Positions 46,248 through 58,953 of a stretch of DNA of 64,000 nt are shown here, piece after piece (positions within the stretch are counted from its first letter, which is position 1; each line of letters starts with the position of its first letter). The DNA is from Lantana camara (taxonomy: Eukaryota > Streptophyta > Magnoliopsida > Lamiales > Verbenaceae): positions 34,717,001-34,781,000 of the forward strand of contig CM074858.1 in assembly GCA_037501455.1 (NCBI GenBank), given 5' to 3'. The notes below the pieces were generated by a model, which was given only the letters and a program-made list of their open reading frames with translations, was not told where the DNA came from and made no database searches. Made by a program: the position numbers and the translations under genes.

Positions 46248-47008
46248 TGATGGGTTCTGAATATGGGTATAGAGTCCGATCACTTTAGAATTTGTTTAAG
46301 TGAGGAAACCACTGGAAGATCGCCGGAAAAGATGGGGGTTCTACCTGCTAGGACAAACACGCAGACAAAGTCAGAAGGCCAAGCAGGGGGAACTGGGGTG
46401 ATTCCCAGTTTGGCTCTCCGACGCTCAAGTCAGATGAAGATCTGAAAGAGAAAATGTAAGTATGAGTTGTAGTAATGGAAGTTGCTTACAGTGGAGAAGA
46501 TGAACTTGCATATTTATAGTTGAGGGTCAGGGACCCTTTAGTCATTTGCATCGTGTGGTCCTGGCCGAATGTTGCCCTAACACGTGGCGTTGCGAGAGAA
46601 ACCTAGGAGGAATATTCTCTCCAAAAACTGGTGAAAGGTGGTGTTGGCAACAGTGGTAGGTGCGCGGGCATGTACGATGTGTCAGAGAGCCGTTTGGGGA
46701 GTTGGTAACGAGGGCTTGGGAGCACGCTCGTGTCAACTAAAGCCTTGGTGGCCAAGGAATCCGCTAGGGGATGAAGGCCAAGGCTTGTGTAACGATTTGG
46801 AGTGGAAGCCTCTCTGAGGGAATGTAGGGCTCGAAGAGGGCTTCCCTTGATTGATTGGAACGTTAACCATGTAGTGTGAATGGCGCTCGTGGGATAGCGG
46901 TAACAATGATCACGTGCAAACATGGCAGAGACGGCACGTGTTCTTGGAGGATACTGGCGCTTGAAGGGTTTCAGCTCGTGGATGACTACCGTAATCACAG
47001 GACAGGTG
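46248..47008 (-). mobile_element. Tat-like gypsy 3' LTR M, left part
   Basis: On the minus strand it ends TCAGAACCCATCA. The other end (57015-57072) begins TGATGGGGTC, so the LTR has TGATGGG..CCCATCA termini and is about 820 bp without C2. It contains a minus-strand TATA box (46511-46518) and the CTTGAGCGTCGGAG block about 85 bp downstream. The frames inside are not genes. Split by C2. Confidence 0.6.
46511..46518 (-). promoter_or_regulatory. TATA box of LTR M
   Basis: TATAAATA on the minus strand in LTR M, followed within 100 bp by the block shared with LTR remnant N. Confidence 0.5.
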
Positions 47009-49298
47009 TGTTGGAAAACAGGAATCAGAAAGCAGCGGAAATTTAAAAATTTTTCCAACAAAAGGATCTTGGACTCGCAATCGTGTATCCAAATTCGTAG
47101 AGATCAAGAAACTCACTTGGGTAGTAGCTTTCTTGACACGTTTTGAGCCGCCCTCAAACGCGCTTTATGCGGTAATGGCAACCCGTTCCTCGAAAGTCTC
47201 TTTCTACTTCAGAATCCATTGTAGGGATAACAATCCACACCAACCTAGATTCAAATCATGTTAGGGAAGTTCTTAACAATATAACATAAAGAAAGAAACA
47301 TGAAACGAGAAAAGCATGATTGAAACTTCCTTCGAAAACCAGTTTTGCGAAAGTAGAAAACTGCCAGTCACAAAACCCTCGTGAAAAAATTCATCCTTCA
47401 GGATATGGACGAACGGTTTTCGCCATCTTCTTTGGTTCGATTTTTTTCATTCGTTTCATGTTGGGTTCAGAATCGTTTCATCATCCCTTCTGATCGTTTT
47501 TCTTGATCCCCACTTTTTGCTAAAGCTCGAATCTTCAAAACTTCTAACTTGAAGCTCTCTAGAGATAGTCCACCAACTTGGCTACAATCTAACTAGTAAG
47601 GATGCTAGTTCTCTAGTTAGTGTTTAGGCTTAACCTAGGGTTTCGTTTATCTTGGAGAAAGGATGGTGTTCAACAAATGAACCAAAAGAATTCTCGATTA
47701 GCTCTAAGGGGAGCTCGAGCTCCCCTATATATAGGAGGGAAGTGGCCGAAAATCCCTAATCCTTATGGGCTTAGGATTTTGGTCCCTCTCTCCTATTACT
47801 TGATCATCAAGTAATTTTGACTTTGACCTTGAATTCAAATTTAAATCAACTTTCAAGAGAGCTAAAAATATCCAAACTATTTTTGGATAATTTTATACTT
47901 TATTTATTTAAAATAAATAACTTATTTTTATCTAATTAATTAATTCACAATTAATTAACTAGATTATTTTTCTCCAAAATAAGACTTTCTTTTTTAATTC
48001 AAAATTAAACCAAAGTCTATTAAATAATTAATCACATTAATTATTTAACACATAAATAAATATACACATATATTTACACACGTGTGAGACACGTGTCACA
48101 AGGACACGTGTCACTCACGTGAGCCACATGTGTGGTTCACACGTGTGGAACCCTCTTGGCCCGATTAACTCGTTTAATCATTTTCAAGCCTCAACTCATG
48201 TAACCAAGTTGTTGTGTGTGACCCTCTAGGTTCTCAATTCAATTAGCAGTGACCCTAATTAATTAATTCACTAATTAATTAATCAGTCCACAGATTAAAC
48301 GACCATAGTCTAGCAACAGGTGTTTAACCCCTAGCTGAATTGGAATGTTCGGATTCGACAGAACCTTTAAGTCATTGATTGATGTGAGATACAATCCTCC
48401 TACTTACTATCTCTCAACCAAGATCTAGGGTAAGGGAATAATTAGAACCCTAATAATCCGGTCTTAAAGCTAAGTGCATTTCATATCCATTTGATCTCAA
48501 TCCAAGAAACCCTTTTCTTGATGTCTTGATCTACTGCCTTGGCCAAGGACTTCATATGGCATATGAATGACTTACATAATAAGAGATCACCTTGCAAACG
48601 CAAGTGTAGGTCCTTTCTTGATTCTCATTGACTTTCATGAATCACTTGTGCAGCCCCAGCATAAGCCTTGAATCAGTTGTCTAAGGCGACACCCTTTAAA
48701 GCTTATACCTAAGACTACAGAGTTAACTCATAAAGTGACATGGAACCTCAAGTCTAAGGATCAATTAATCACATCAATGACTCGTGAGATATTTCCTAAT
48801 CTGGAAGTTTCCATTTCCTGAAATAGAAACTTCCTTTCTCATTTAGGAATGTTCTCACACGGGGCACCTCAGTGAACTTACTTATTGAAGTAAGCACCCT
48901 CATGTATCACGCACATATCAACTATACACTTTGCACCTACATGAAACAAGGTGGTCCTTCTTAAGGGCGTGATCCCACAAGCAAGCCTTAGAGGAGTCAG
49001 GTTGACACTCCCACTGTCTGTAGGACTCATCGGCTTGGAGTATTTTACTAATCATGACTTATGTGATATAGGGCTCATTTCATGAACCATTTCACCTAAA
49101 TGGCAGAGTCCTAAAGTCATAAGGATTAGGGGAGTTCTCATACATGCGCACATAATGGAAACACTCAAAACACGTATTGGCATATAAAGAAGTGTTTGCC
49201 TATGATCAATCGTATATTATTCAAAAATTGTCAGTGATACAAGAAAAGTCCCAAAGCAGATTACGTCGAATCGGCTTTCTAGGGCACTATTCCTAACA
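47009..49298 (-). repeat. 3' LTR of C2
   Basis: A 2290-bp LTR, on the minus strand TGTTAGGAATAG to TTTTCCAACA. It contains five CACGTG G-boxes at 48079-48145. The PPT adjoins it on the right. Confidence 0.95.
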
Positions 49299-49312
49299 AT
49301 CTCCCACTTGCG
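49299..49312 (-). other. Polypurine tract of C2
   Basis: CGCAAGTGGGAGAT on the minus strand immediately before the 3' LTR. It shares CAAGTGGGAGAT with C1. Confidence 0.85.
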
Positions 49313-49399
49313 CGTAAAAGCCATTTAGGTACTCTAAGTCCCATCTTCTCAAGATGCACTTTGAGAGCCTATTGACTTTGGGCGTTTCCAAAGTGGATC

Positions 49400-51500
49400 T
49401 GCTATATTCTCTGCTGATGTGATCCTCTTGTTTACACAACTCTTAGGAAACACCTTTTCCTTATAAAGTGATTTGTAATCACGTGTTCAGTCTCTTGGTG
49501 AGGTCTTGGTTCTCTTACTTTAGCAACCATCCATTTTATCATACAATATGATAAAGGAGTTGTTTCTTGCTAGGAACTTCATCTAACCAGTTAGATGGAG
49601 TCTCTTACCCAAACACTTAACTTAGCATTATATAATACGACTAAGTTCTCAACTACGATAGTCGAGTTTTGCAATGTCCGCCCTTGGAACCCTTTTCCAA
49701 CACATTGCATTACCATTCTGGTAGAAGTTGTATCCTTTCAATGATTTCATAATCATCTATGTTTGATGAACGGTTACATCAAATATCCTTCTAACAACAA
49801 GATCTTTTGGGCTCCGCAAATTAATACATATCCTCATTTCTTCTCAAGTACTTTGAGGACATCCTTTACAGAAGTCTAATGACCTTCTCTGAGGTCATAT
49901 TAGATTCGGCCTACTACGCTTAGTGTTGAGCCATATCTAATTTAGTACATAACTTTTCATACATTATGCACCCTTTCACTTAAAGGGATTTTGGACATTC
50001 TAACTTTCTTAAAGTTATCTTAGGACACATACTCTTCAAAAGAGATGTTCCATTGTCCATACTAAACTCCTTTTAGTACCGTGGTTAGGTACTCATTTTG
50101 TGATAATCCATTTATGCTTTTAGATCTATCTTCTATGGATCTGAATGTCGAGAATTTAGGATAATCACTAAGATCTTTCATGTCAAATTGTTTCTTAAAC
50201 AAGAATTGGCAACTTTCACGTCATCCTTGACATTCCCAATGAGAAGGATGTCGTTTTCTAAAGAACCAAAAATTGACTCTTACATCACTAACTTTCATAT
50301 GTACACTTTTAAGACTTATTCGACTTCCATCTGTGTCAAACGATTTGACTATCCTATGGAATCGAATTGTCTAACTCCTAGAAGCCTTTATCAATCCACA
50401 TATTGACTTTAGGGATTTGCATACCTTATGCATACTCCCACTGAATATGAGACTTATAGAAATACCTTATTTCAGTCTCTTTCAATCTCATATTGAACAA
50501 GATAGTTCTCATATTCATTTATCATATCTCATAGTCAGAATATGAGGATGTGGTAAACACAATCCAAATGGACTTTTGCATTTCAACCGTCAAGAAGGTT
50601 GTAATGCTTTCATTCACTCGAAGCTCCACGAGCTTGATCCTATCAGGTGGATCAACCAAGGTCAAAACTTGGTTTGAGTATATGGAATCCATATTGGATT
50701 TCAAGGCTTGCTTACACTACTCAGATTCCAAATCTGACAGTGTCTCCTCTTCAAGTAATTCCTTGGCTATCTAGGAACGCGTTCTAAACGGATCTTAAGA
50801 GAAGGGTTTCACACGTGTACATGCTTTAAAATTTGGCTAAGTTTTATCAGATGGGCTCGTTTCTTCTATATGTGGCGTGGATATTTATTCTCAAATTTCT
50901 TTGAGGTCTGCTTGCTTGTCTTTCTTCTTCTATAGGAACGATTCCTTAAGAAAGATACATTCCTTGAGACAAACAACCTTTGTCTAAGGGAATCGCAGAA
51001 ATGATATCCAATATTGTTTGTATAAACTTGAACTCATTTCAAGCCTATCTCCCACTATCCTCTTTACTTAAGAGGATTCCACTAAATTCTTGGACAAGAA
51101 TAATTAGGGAATTTAGTGTGCCACATTGCATAGTGCATCTAAAGGACTGATTTTGGAAGGTGCAAAATTCAAAATCTCTAACTGCATATTCTGGGAGTTT
51201 ATTCCTAGAATGATTATAAGTCAGTAAAGCTTGCTATGGAATGGACCATATCCTATAAGGTTTCATTCCCTCATTCGGAAACACTAAGGTGTTCTCGAAT
51301 TAGTTTACTGAGAGATAATCCTATTATTTCTAAGATGACTGAGGAATTAGTTGATAAAATATTGGCTATCTCGATCATATCGATTTGCCTATAACTTATG
51401 ACTACTTCGGTTCCTAACCTCCTTTTGAAATTCTAAGAATTTCATATAAGTTTCGAATTTGTACTTCAACAAGTACATTCATTCATAATGATTAAACAGA
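49400..51500 (-). pseudogene. C2 pol remnant (RT and flanks)
   Basis: Minus-strand fragments collinear with C1 pol. MDSIYSNQVLTLVDPPDRIK (50690-50630) matches the RT start of C1. SSYSDYEI (about 50525) matches the 'YYDYEI' region. DILLIGN (about 50247) is the RT catalytic-box tail, and MCPKT (about 50035) is further on. Spacing follows C1 within tens of bases, but reading needs repeated frame changes and crosses many stops. Integrase (towards 51500) and RNase H (towards 49400) are inferred from position only. It cannot make a functional enzyme. Confidence 0.75.
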
Positions 51501-54225
51501 CGATTGTATCTAGTGCTTACATTAAGCATCTTACACTCATCAGCATGGATCGAAATCCAATATAATTTTGGAACGTTCCACGTTTCTTATAAACGGGATT
51601 CAGGAACGCTTCCCTCAGGACAGGATTCACAGGAAGTCAACTCTATAGGTTCATTTTCATAGAATGATCCTAAGATGTCTGACTTGCTAATCCTTTTATA
51701 TCTCAACGTTCCAAAGTAATTCGAAGCTTTGTCATCTTACTTACTTTTGTTATCTCGTTGTATGTTCAGAACATTAGTGCTTTGAGTCTTTGCACAACGG
51801 ATTATGCAGAATTGACTCAAGACTAGTGAATTCTATTCCTAGTAGAATTACTAAACGAGGTAACATTTCAGAGTACTCATACTCTTTGCAGTTCCCTTTC
51901 AAAGTCCTTATTTGCTACCATAGAAGCAAACGTCCAATTTGATCTCTAGTGTCTTTTGGGCGTACCCCATACATGCCCCTCCATTGGGCTCTTAAGGGTT
52001 TCTTCTTCTTTAAGCCTTCAAGCTTTTAACTTAGGGAGTTTAGAAGAAGAATTAACCATCTCAACCTTTTATTCCTTCTTAAGGATGCTCTCAACCATTA
52101 TCAACTAAATGATTAACTATGCTACATTAGCATCATTCTAGTTTAGCATAAAGGGTTTGAATGATGGTGGAAGCAATGTAAGCAATCAGTGCATTGAGAA
52201 CTCTTTTCTCGGTTGATGATCGAGACCATAAGATCTTCAAACAAGATCTTTAGACCTTGTTCGTGTGCACTTGTTTCCTCATTTGGAATATTGAATAATT
52301 CCATAATGTTATACCTTGTAACATTTCTATGAGGTAGTTCAATTGCTCTTAAGTGGTTTGGAGAAATCCGTTCACCTCAGATCGCTTCTCTTTTGGCCCG
52401 GGTCAAATTTTCACAATTGAAAAGCTTCGCCCTTTAGAGAACGCCTTTCTCTATTCGGAATCTAAAACGAATTTTAGGGTCCGAAGCCAATTAGAGTTAG
52501 TTAGGACTTAGTCAACTTGTTTGACTTAAGGATGGATACTAATGGGTTTGCATTTCATATTGTAGAGAATCACAGAACTACAACCTAAATGCTAAGCAGA
52601 GAAAATGTGAGCATGCTGAATTATAACGATATACAAAAGATAAGGTTTTTAATCTAATGTAGCTCCCACTGTTTTTCAAAGATCTATAATTCCCAAAGAT
52701 CTAAGAGGAACGCTTTTCCCAATGGGTACTAAGATCCTAAGCATTTTACCTCGAACCCACGACTCGCAGACATTCTAAGTAAAACCCTAGGTAGGTACAA
52801 CTTACCAATTCTAACACCTTTAGAACTCTTAGTAAATGTTTTGCATCACCTATCTTTCAATATGGACCCACGACTCGTGCGACATCCATATTTACTTAGG
52901 CGTTAAGGTAGACCCATCAATCATAAGATCATGATCAAAACTTAGTTCGAACGACCCACGACTCGCGGACATCGCCCTTGCCAAAATTAACCACGAAATA
53001 TTGATCATTTAAAATGATCAATCAGGTAACTAAGAACTAATAACCTCCACTAGCTATCCCACGACTCGCGGACAATAACTAGCTTTACTTACTAAACTTA
53101 AAACCTATTGATGGAATGCTAGGAATTTAATTCAAAATTTGCATCTCGAATTAAATACCTATTATTCGAAATGAGCTTAATATTCAATGGGAATTTTTCA
53201 AATCAACCGAAGAGTTGTTCGGTTTGACCTCACCAACATATATGTTATCCAATTTTATTAGTCTTGATTAATGCAAGTACAACTTAAATGCATTTCAAAC
53301 AAGCACATAAACTGATAACATGTCCTAGCATGATACTAACATGTAATGATCATGGGTTCTACCTATCTTATGCGTGATATGTGGGAGCCACTCCACAATC
53401 ACAAGTTCTAACATACATGCCACATAAACAGTTTAAATCACATAAGGGAAAGCGGTAACAAAATACGAGCCCTGTCTCTATTACATTTTTACAATTGAGA
53501 TTCCCCTCCCCCACATTTTGAGGGGTCTTCACTTATGGCCTCCTTGTTACTTGAATGTGGTCCATCTTACTCCATGGGTGCATTGTCTCCAAAATGAAAA
53601 TAAAACCTCACCACCTATCTCTACTCTCAAATTACAATAAAAGGAAAAAGACATAAAGTAATAAGGCTCAATCTTCATATTGGCCTTAGACAATTACACG
53701 GGGCATACCCCGGCCTCAAAAACAGTAATATGGAAAGCCACATAATAAATCACATAACAGTACGCACATAAGTGAGGCTCCAACCTCAATCGAAAAACGC
53801 AACTATAGGGCTCCAACCCCAATTTAAACCATCCATGTGCATAAATTAAAACCATACATAGATCTAAAACCATGATCACCTAACATGCTTTTGCGAGAAT
53901 TTAAATTTAACCAATAAATTAAAATTCCCGTTTCAAGTCCTAATAACTTAAAACACGACTTGATGCGAGTCTTATTTATAAAAGTTTTCAAAAAATCCCA
54001 ATTTAACAAAACAAATAAAATTACAATTAATTTCTGAAAATTAATAATTTTATCAAAGATGTATTTTCCCAAAATATAAACGTTTCTATTTCTCAAAAAT
54101 CCCAATTTTAAGTTTTATTAAAAAATTAAAATAAATATTCAAAATTAAAATTTTAAAATTAAAAAAAAAAATTGGGACTGGATTGTACGAAACACGAAAA
54201 ATCGGATTGGACGGAGGAAAAACTG
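51501..54225 (-). other. C2 internal region without recognisable gag
   Basis: In an autonomous copia this would hold leader, gag, protease and part of integrase. I find no zinc knuckle or protease motif on the minus strand. It includes four copies of CCCACGACTCG (52756-53074) and an AT-rich stretch (53870-54170). Coding parts are deleted or decayed beyond recognition. Confidence 0.5.
52756..53074. repeat. Dispersed CCCACGACTCG motif, four copies
   Basis: Copies at 52756, 52867, 52955 and 53058, each followed by CG/TG and GACA, with unrelated sequence between. On the element's coding strand each reads like CCGCGAGTCGTGG, a 5-bp stem with a three-base loop. Comparable to the spaced hairpins in the leader of C1. 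Confidence 0.7.
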
Positions 54226-54440
54226 GGCCCGTACGCGAAAGGGCGCCGCGCGAGTGCGCGCACTGCATGCGCACGCCGCGCGCATCAGCCAGTGCGGGCG
54301 GGCGGTGGGCGGCCAGTCTCGGCCGCCCTGGGCGCGCCCGGAAGGGCCTCCCGCGCGGTTGCGGGAGGGTGCTGGGCGGCTGCCCTGCGCGCGCCTAGGC
54401 CAGGCGGGCGGTACGCGCGCGAAGGGGATTCGCGTGTTCG
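54226..54440. other. GC-rich block in the C2 leader
   Basis: 54241-54420 is 148 of 180 G or C (82%) by hand count, inside an element that is otherwise AT-rich. It lies about 280-490 bases downstream of the PBS on the minus strand. Contains inverted GGCGGCC..GGCCGCC and many GCGCGC. Frames through it are Ala/Arg/Pro-rich and look like a composition artefact. Confidence 0.8.
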
Positions 54441-54706
54441 TCGTAATCCGGGTTTTCGTTTCGTGTTTTCGTTCAAAAGCAAAACCAATCCAAGAAATCC
54501 AAAAACAGTTTATACAGTTTCAAATCTAAAATAGTTTTCAAAAATTAAATTTTGCAAAAACCAATTTTCAGAAACTTTCAGGAAAAAATACAGTTTCGTA
54601 ATTCAGGCTTTCTAAAACAATTACAAATACTCAATCGCATCAAGCCTAAGAATTTCTACCAAATTCAGTATAATTGAGACGAATCAGAAACACGATTAAC
54701 GAGATG

Positions 54707-54718
54707 GCTCTGATACCA
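54707..54718 (-). other. Primer-binding site of C2
   Basis: TGGTATCAGAGC on the minus strand, two bases from the 5' LTR. Complementary to initiator tRNA-Met. Confidence 0.92.
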
Positions 54719-54720
54719 CT

Positions 54721-57009
54721 TGTTGGAAAACAGGAATCAGAAAGCAGCGGAAATTTAAAAATTTTTCCAACAAAAGGATCTTGGACTCGCAATCGTGTAT
54801 CCAAATTCGTAGAGATCAAGAAACTCACTTGGGTAGTAGCTTTCTTGACACGTTTTGAGCCGCCCTCAAACGCGTTTTTTGCGGTAATGGCAACCCGTTC
54901 CTCGAAAGTCTCTTTCTACTTCAGAATCCATTGTAGGGATAACAATCCACACCAACCTAGATTCAAATCATGTTAGGGAAGTTCTTAACAATATAACATA
55001 AAGAAAGAAACATGAAACGAGAAAAGCATGATTGAAACTTCCTTCGAAAACCAGTTTTGCGAAAGTAGAAAACTGCCAGTCACAAAACCCTCCTGAAAAA
55101 ATTCATCCTTCAGGATATGGACGAACGGTTTTCGCCATCTTCTTTGGTTCGATTTTTTTCATTCGTTTCATGTTGGGTTCAGAATCGTTTCATCATCCCT
55201 TCTGATCGTTTTTCTTGTTCCCCACTTTTTGGTAAAGCTCGAATCTTCAAAACTTCTAACTTGAAGCTCTCTAGAGATAGTCCACCAACTTGGCTACAGT
55301 CTAACTAGTAAGGATGCTAGTTCTCTAGTTAGTGTTTAGGCTTAACCTAGGGTTTCGTTTATCTTGGAGAAATGATGGTGTTCAACACATGAACCAAAAG
55401 AATTCTCGATTAGCTCTAAGGGGAGCTCGAGCTCCCCTATATATAGGAGGGAAGTGGCCGAAAATCCCTAATCCTTATGGGCTTAGGATTTTGGTCCCTC
55501 ACTCCTATTACTTGATCATCAAGTAATTTTGACTTTGACCTTGAATTCAAATTCAAATCAACTTTGAAGAGAGCTAAAAATATCCAAACTATTTTAGGAT
55601 AATTTTATACTTTATTTATTTAAAATAAATAACTTATTTTTATCTAATTAATTAATTCACAATTAATTAACTAGATTGTTTTTCTCCAAAATAAGACTTT
55701 CTTTTTTAATTCAAAATTAAACCAAAGTCTATTAAATAATTAATCACATTAATTATTTAACACATAAATAAATATACACATATATTTACACACGTGTGAG
55801 ACACGTGTCACAAGGACACGTGTCACTCACGTGAGCCACACGTGTGGTTCACACGTGTGGAACCCTCTTGGCCCGATTAACTCGTTTAATCATTTTCAAG
55901 CCTCAACTCATGTAACCAAGTTGTTGTGTGTGACCCTCTAGGTTCTCAATTCAATTAGCAGTGACCCTAATTAATTAATTCACTAATTAATTAATCAGTC
56001 CACAGATTAAACGACCATAGTCTAGCAACAGGTGTTTAACCCCTAGCTGAATTGGAATGTTCGGATTCGACAGAACCTTTAAGTCATTGATTCATGTGAG
56101 ATACAATCCTCCTACTTACTATATCTCAACCAAGATCTAGGGTAAGGGAATAATTAGAACCCTAATAATCCGGTCTTAAAGCTAAGTGCATTTCATATCC
56201 ATTTGATCTCAATCCAAGAAACCCTTTTCTTGATGTCTTGATCTACTTCCTTGGCCAAGGACTCCATATGGCATATGAATGACTTACACAATAAGAGATC
56301 ACCTTGCAAACGCAAGTGTAGGTCCTTTCTTGATTCTCATTCACTTTCATGAATCACTTGTGCAGCCCCAGCATAAGCCTTGAATCAGTTGTCTAAGGCG
56401 ACACCCTTTAAAGCTTATACCTAAGACTACAGAGTTAACTCATAAAGTGACATGGAACCTCAAGTCTAAGGATCAATTAATCACATCAATGACTCGTGAG
56501 ATATTTCCTAATCTGGAAGTTTCCATTTCCTGAAATAGAAACTTCCTTTCTCATTTAGGAATGTTCTCACACGGGGCACCTCAGTGAACTTACTTATTGA
56601 AGTAAGCACCCTCATGTATCACGCACAATCAACTATACACTTTGCACCTACATGAAACAAGGTGGTCCTTCTTAAGGGCGTGATCCCACAAGCAAGCCTT
56701 AGAGGAGTCAGGTTGACACTCCCACTGTCTGTAGGACTCATCGGCTTGGAGTATTTTACTAATCATGACTTATGTGATATAGGGCTCATTTCATGAACCA
56801 TTTCACCTAAATGGTAGAGTCCTAAAGTCATCAGGATTAGGGGAGTTCTCATACATGCGCACATAATGGAAACACTCAAAACACGTATTGGCATATAAAG
56901 AAGTGTTTGCCTATGATCAATCGTATATTATTCAAAAATTGTCTGTGATACAAGAAAAGTCCCAAAGCAGATTACGTCGAATTGGCTTTCTAGGGCACTG
57001 TTCCTAACA
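54721..57009 (-). repeat. 5' LTR of C2
   Basis: A 2289-bp copy of the LTR at 47009-49298, about 98.8% identical by hand comparison. G-boxes at about 55792-55856. Confidence 0.95.
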
Positions 57010-57014
57010 TGGTG

Positions 57015-57072
57015 TCGTCGTCTTTGAAGTGCCACGTGTCCAAACGGGGACGAGCGCATTTTGACCCCATCA
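57015..57072 (-). mobile_element. Tat-like gypsy 3' LTR M, right end
   Basis: On the minus strand this is the LTR start, TGATGGGGTCAAAATGCGC. It is preceded on that strand by a G-rich tract (57073-57088, TTGGGGGGCAAAA) that looks like a polypurine tract, marking M as a 3' LTR whose element extends rightwards. Confidence 0.55.
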
Positions 57073-57412
57073 TTTTGCCCCCCAATTCTGTAGTCCTTAG
57101 TGATAAGGGCTGTAGAATTTTTCCTAATGCAATCCCTTGAGCGTGACGCTCGTATGAGGTTTGGCGTGTTGGGCAATCATCCTTATGATCACGCCATTAA
57201 AGCGGTCTTTTCGTCTGACTGCTCGTAACGTCCAAGCATTAAATACAGTCCTTTCTTCTGACCTCTTGGAGGGTCTAAGCATTAAATGCTGATGCGCGTG
57301 GGGCGCGTGAGTCTTGGGGAAGTACGTGACGGTTCAATAAAGTGAACGGTTTCCTAGGCGGGAAATGATTACGATTTTGAATTTTTGCTAGAAACGTACC
57401 AACTTCCATCCC

Positions 57413-57419
57413 TATAAAT
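57413..57419 (+). promoter_or_regulatory. TATA box upstream of K
   Basis: TATAAATA after CCATCCC, 290 bp before the K start codon and on the opposite strand to LTR M. The antisense gene therefore seems to have its own promoter. GCATTAAATGC lies upstream at 57279-57289. Confidence 0.55.
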
Positions 57420-57702
57420 AAGGGATTCTGTATCCATTCCATTTTTTACGCGAACAAATCTACAGAGCATCCTTTTGTAGAAAACCTCTGTGCATACCAG
57501 TTTCAGAGCATCCCAACCTTTCCTTCAAGCTTTTTCCGAGAACTCAAGGTAATCTTCGATGAAACTTTCTAACTTTGCTAACTTTAGAATCAAGTTTAGG
57601 ACTCAGTGATTCCTTAGACTCTTATTCTCCAGAAATCCCAATCTTGTTCAAAAGTCCTCCTCTCCTAAAATCATCATATCCCTTTCAAATTCCAAAACCA
57701 CT

Positions 57703-58790
57703 ATGGCCGAACATCACGTAGAAGAGTTTGCCCGTGAAGTCGAAGAGATAGCCATCCATAATTCATCTCCTCCTGATTCCCCTAGAGACGAAGAGTTGGG
57801 CGCGGCTGTTAGGGCCATGGATGAAAGAAATCCAGATGGGGTAGAGCATCTCTTCGAAGAGATGAATTTTGTAATAGAGGCAGAGAGGCAGGGGGTGACT
57901 CTCCCGATAACTGAGAGTGTAACTCATCCTCATCGCCATATTGTGATGGTGGCCATCGTAGCGCCGGCGCCGAAAATCGAGGAAGTAGCGGGGCCCTCTG
58001 AAGGATCCACTGACAAGGGCAAGGGCAAGAAAACTCAAAAGCCCAAGAAGGCCAAGAAAACCAAGGGGTCCAATGAGGGTGAAGGCTCGGGTATGCAGGC
58101 GACCGAGCGTACCCCAGATGAAACTCCCAGCACAATTACCTTGGGAGAAGTGAAGACAATGTTGGCACCAATACACTGGGATGAGCACTTCACCTGGAGA
58201 ATCGTTGCTAATCACGAGCGCGCCAACCGTCCACCTCCCAGCGAGATGGCGGTATATATGGATGCAGTCAGTTCTGGGGGCCTGAGGTTCCCCATTCCCG
58301 TCCCAGTGGCCTCTATCCTGAATGACTTGAATCTTTGCCCTTCATAAATTGTGCCCAATGGACTCGCCTTGATAATGAGCTTCGTAATCCTCATGAAGTG
58401 CATTGGGTTCGAGCCTTTCATGCGAAACTTCAATGCTTTACTCCAAGTAGTGAGCTCACCGCGCTCGTCACCTGAGGCGGGTTACTTTTACTATATTCAG
58501 GCGAAGGCCCACTTGAAGCTGATCAATTCTCCTTCGTCCACTTATGGCCCGAACTGGAAGGAGAAATATATTTTTGTACGAGCCCCAGAAGATGATGATT
58601 TCAGGGTGGCCAGAGAATGGATATCCCATGGGAAAGAATCCTTGGTGAAGAGCCGCTTAGAATCCGCCTTCCCTAAGGACTGGGCCAAGAATTTAGCTAT
58701 AGCACTGAGGGACGAGGGCCATCTGATCCGGGCCAAAGATTGGATAGACGATGCAGAGCTCATGTTCCTCTGCGGTCTTGCTAACGACCC
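57703..58790 (+). pseudogene. K exon 1: PF04195-type transposon protein
   Basis: Starts MAEHHVEEFAREVEEIA with an acidic N-terminus and a Lys-rich linker (about residues 108-128). The conserved core has MAVYMDAVSSGGLRFPIP, LNDLNLCPS, a TAA stop at 58345-58347, then in the same frame IVPNGLALIMSFVILMKCIGFEP and YFYYIQAKAHLK. This order (an 'xxPxQLxPNxw..' box, then a hydrophobic segment) resembles PF04195, 'putative gypsy type transposon', whose function is unknown. The exon runs to a possible GT donor at 58791. It is antisense to LTR M, as described for extra ORFs of Tat-lineage elements. Confidence 0.7.
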
Positions 58791-58953
58791 GTAGTATCTT
58801 GACAACCCTCCCACTTGTGAATTGGAGAGAGATGGTTAGATTCTTAGGGCGCTAACTTTTAGATAGGAGTACTAACTGTATTTTGCATTTGTAACTTACA
58901 TTTTGTAAAATTTATTTAAGTGTTTCTGACCCTCGTTTTTGCCTTCCTTGCAG

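Larger units (their letters stand above)
47009..57009 (-). mobile_element. Complete copia element C2, decayed pol
   Basis: A 10-kb minus-strand copia element with LTRs at 54721-57009 (5') and 47009-49298 (3'), a tRNA-Met PBS and a PPT. Flanks AGGTG (47004-47008) and TGGTG (57010-57014) agree at four of five bases. Hand comparison of the two LTRs finds about 28 substitutions and one 1-bp gap in 2290 bp (about 1.2%), so it is young. Yet pol is shredded by stops and frameshifts. Same family as solo LTR A. Confidence 0.93.

Noticed and set aside
52756..53074. CCCACGACTCG copies as a satellite or CRISPR-like array
   Set aside because: Spacing is irregular (about 90-110 bases) and the intervening sequence is unrelated.
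54172..54534. Overlapping Ala/Arg-rich frames in the GC block as proteins, or rDNA
   Set aside because: All frames are open because GC-rich DNA has few stops. No rRNA motif was recognised and the block sits in a retroelement leader.
46248..57072. M as a solo LTR with a TSD
   Set aside because: TTATA on the left and TTTTG on the right do not match, while a PPT-like tract adjoins it, so a 3' LTR of a larger element fits better.
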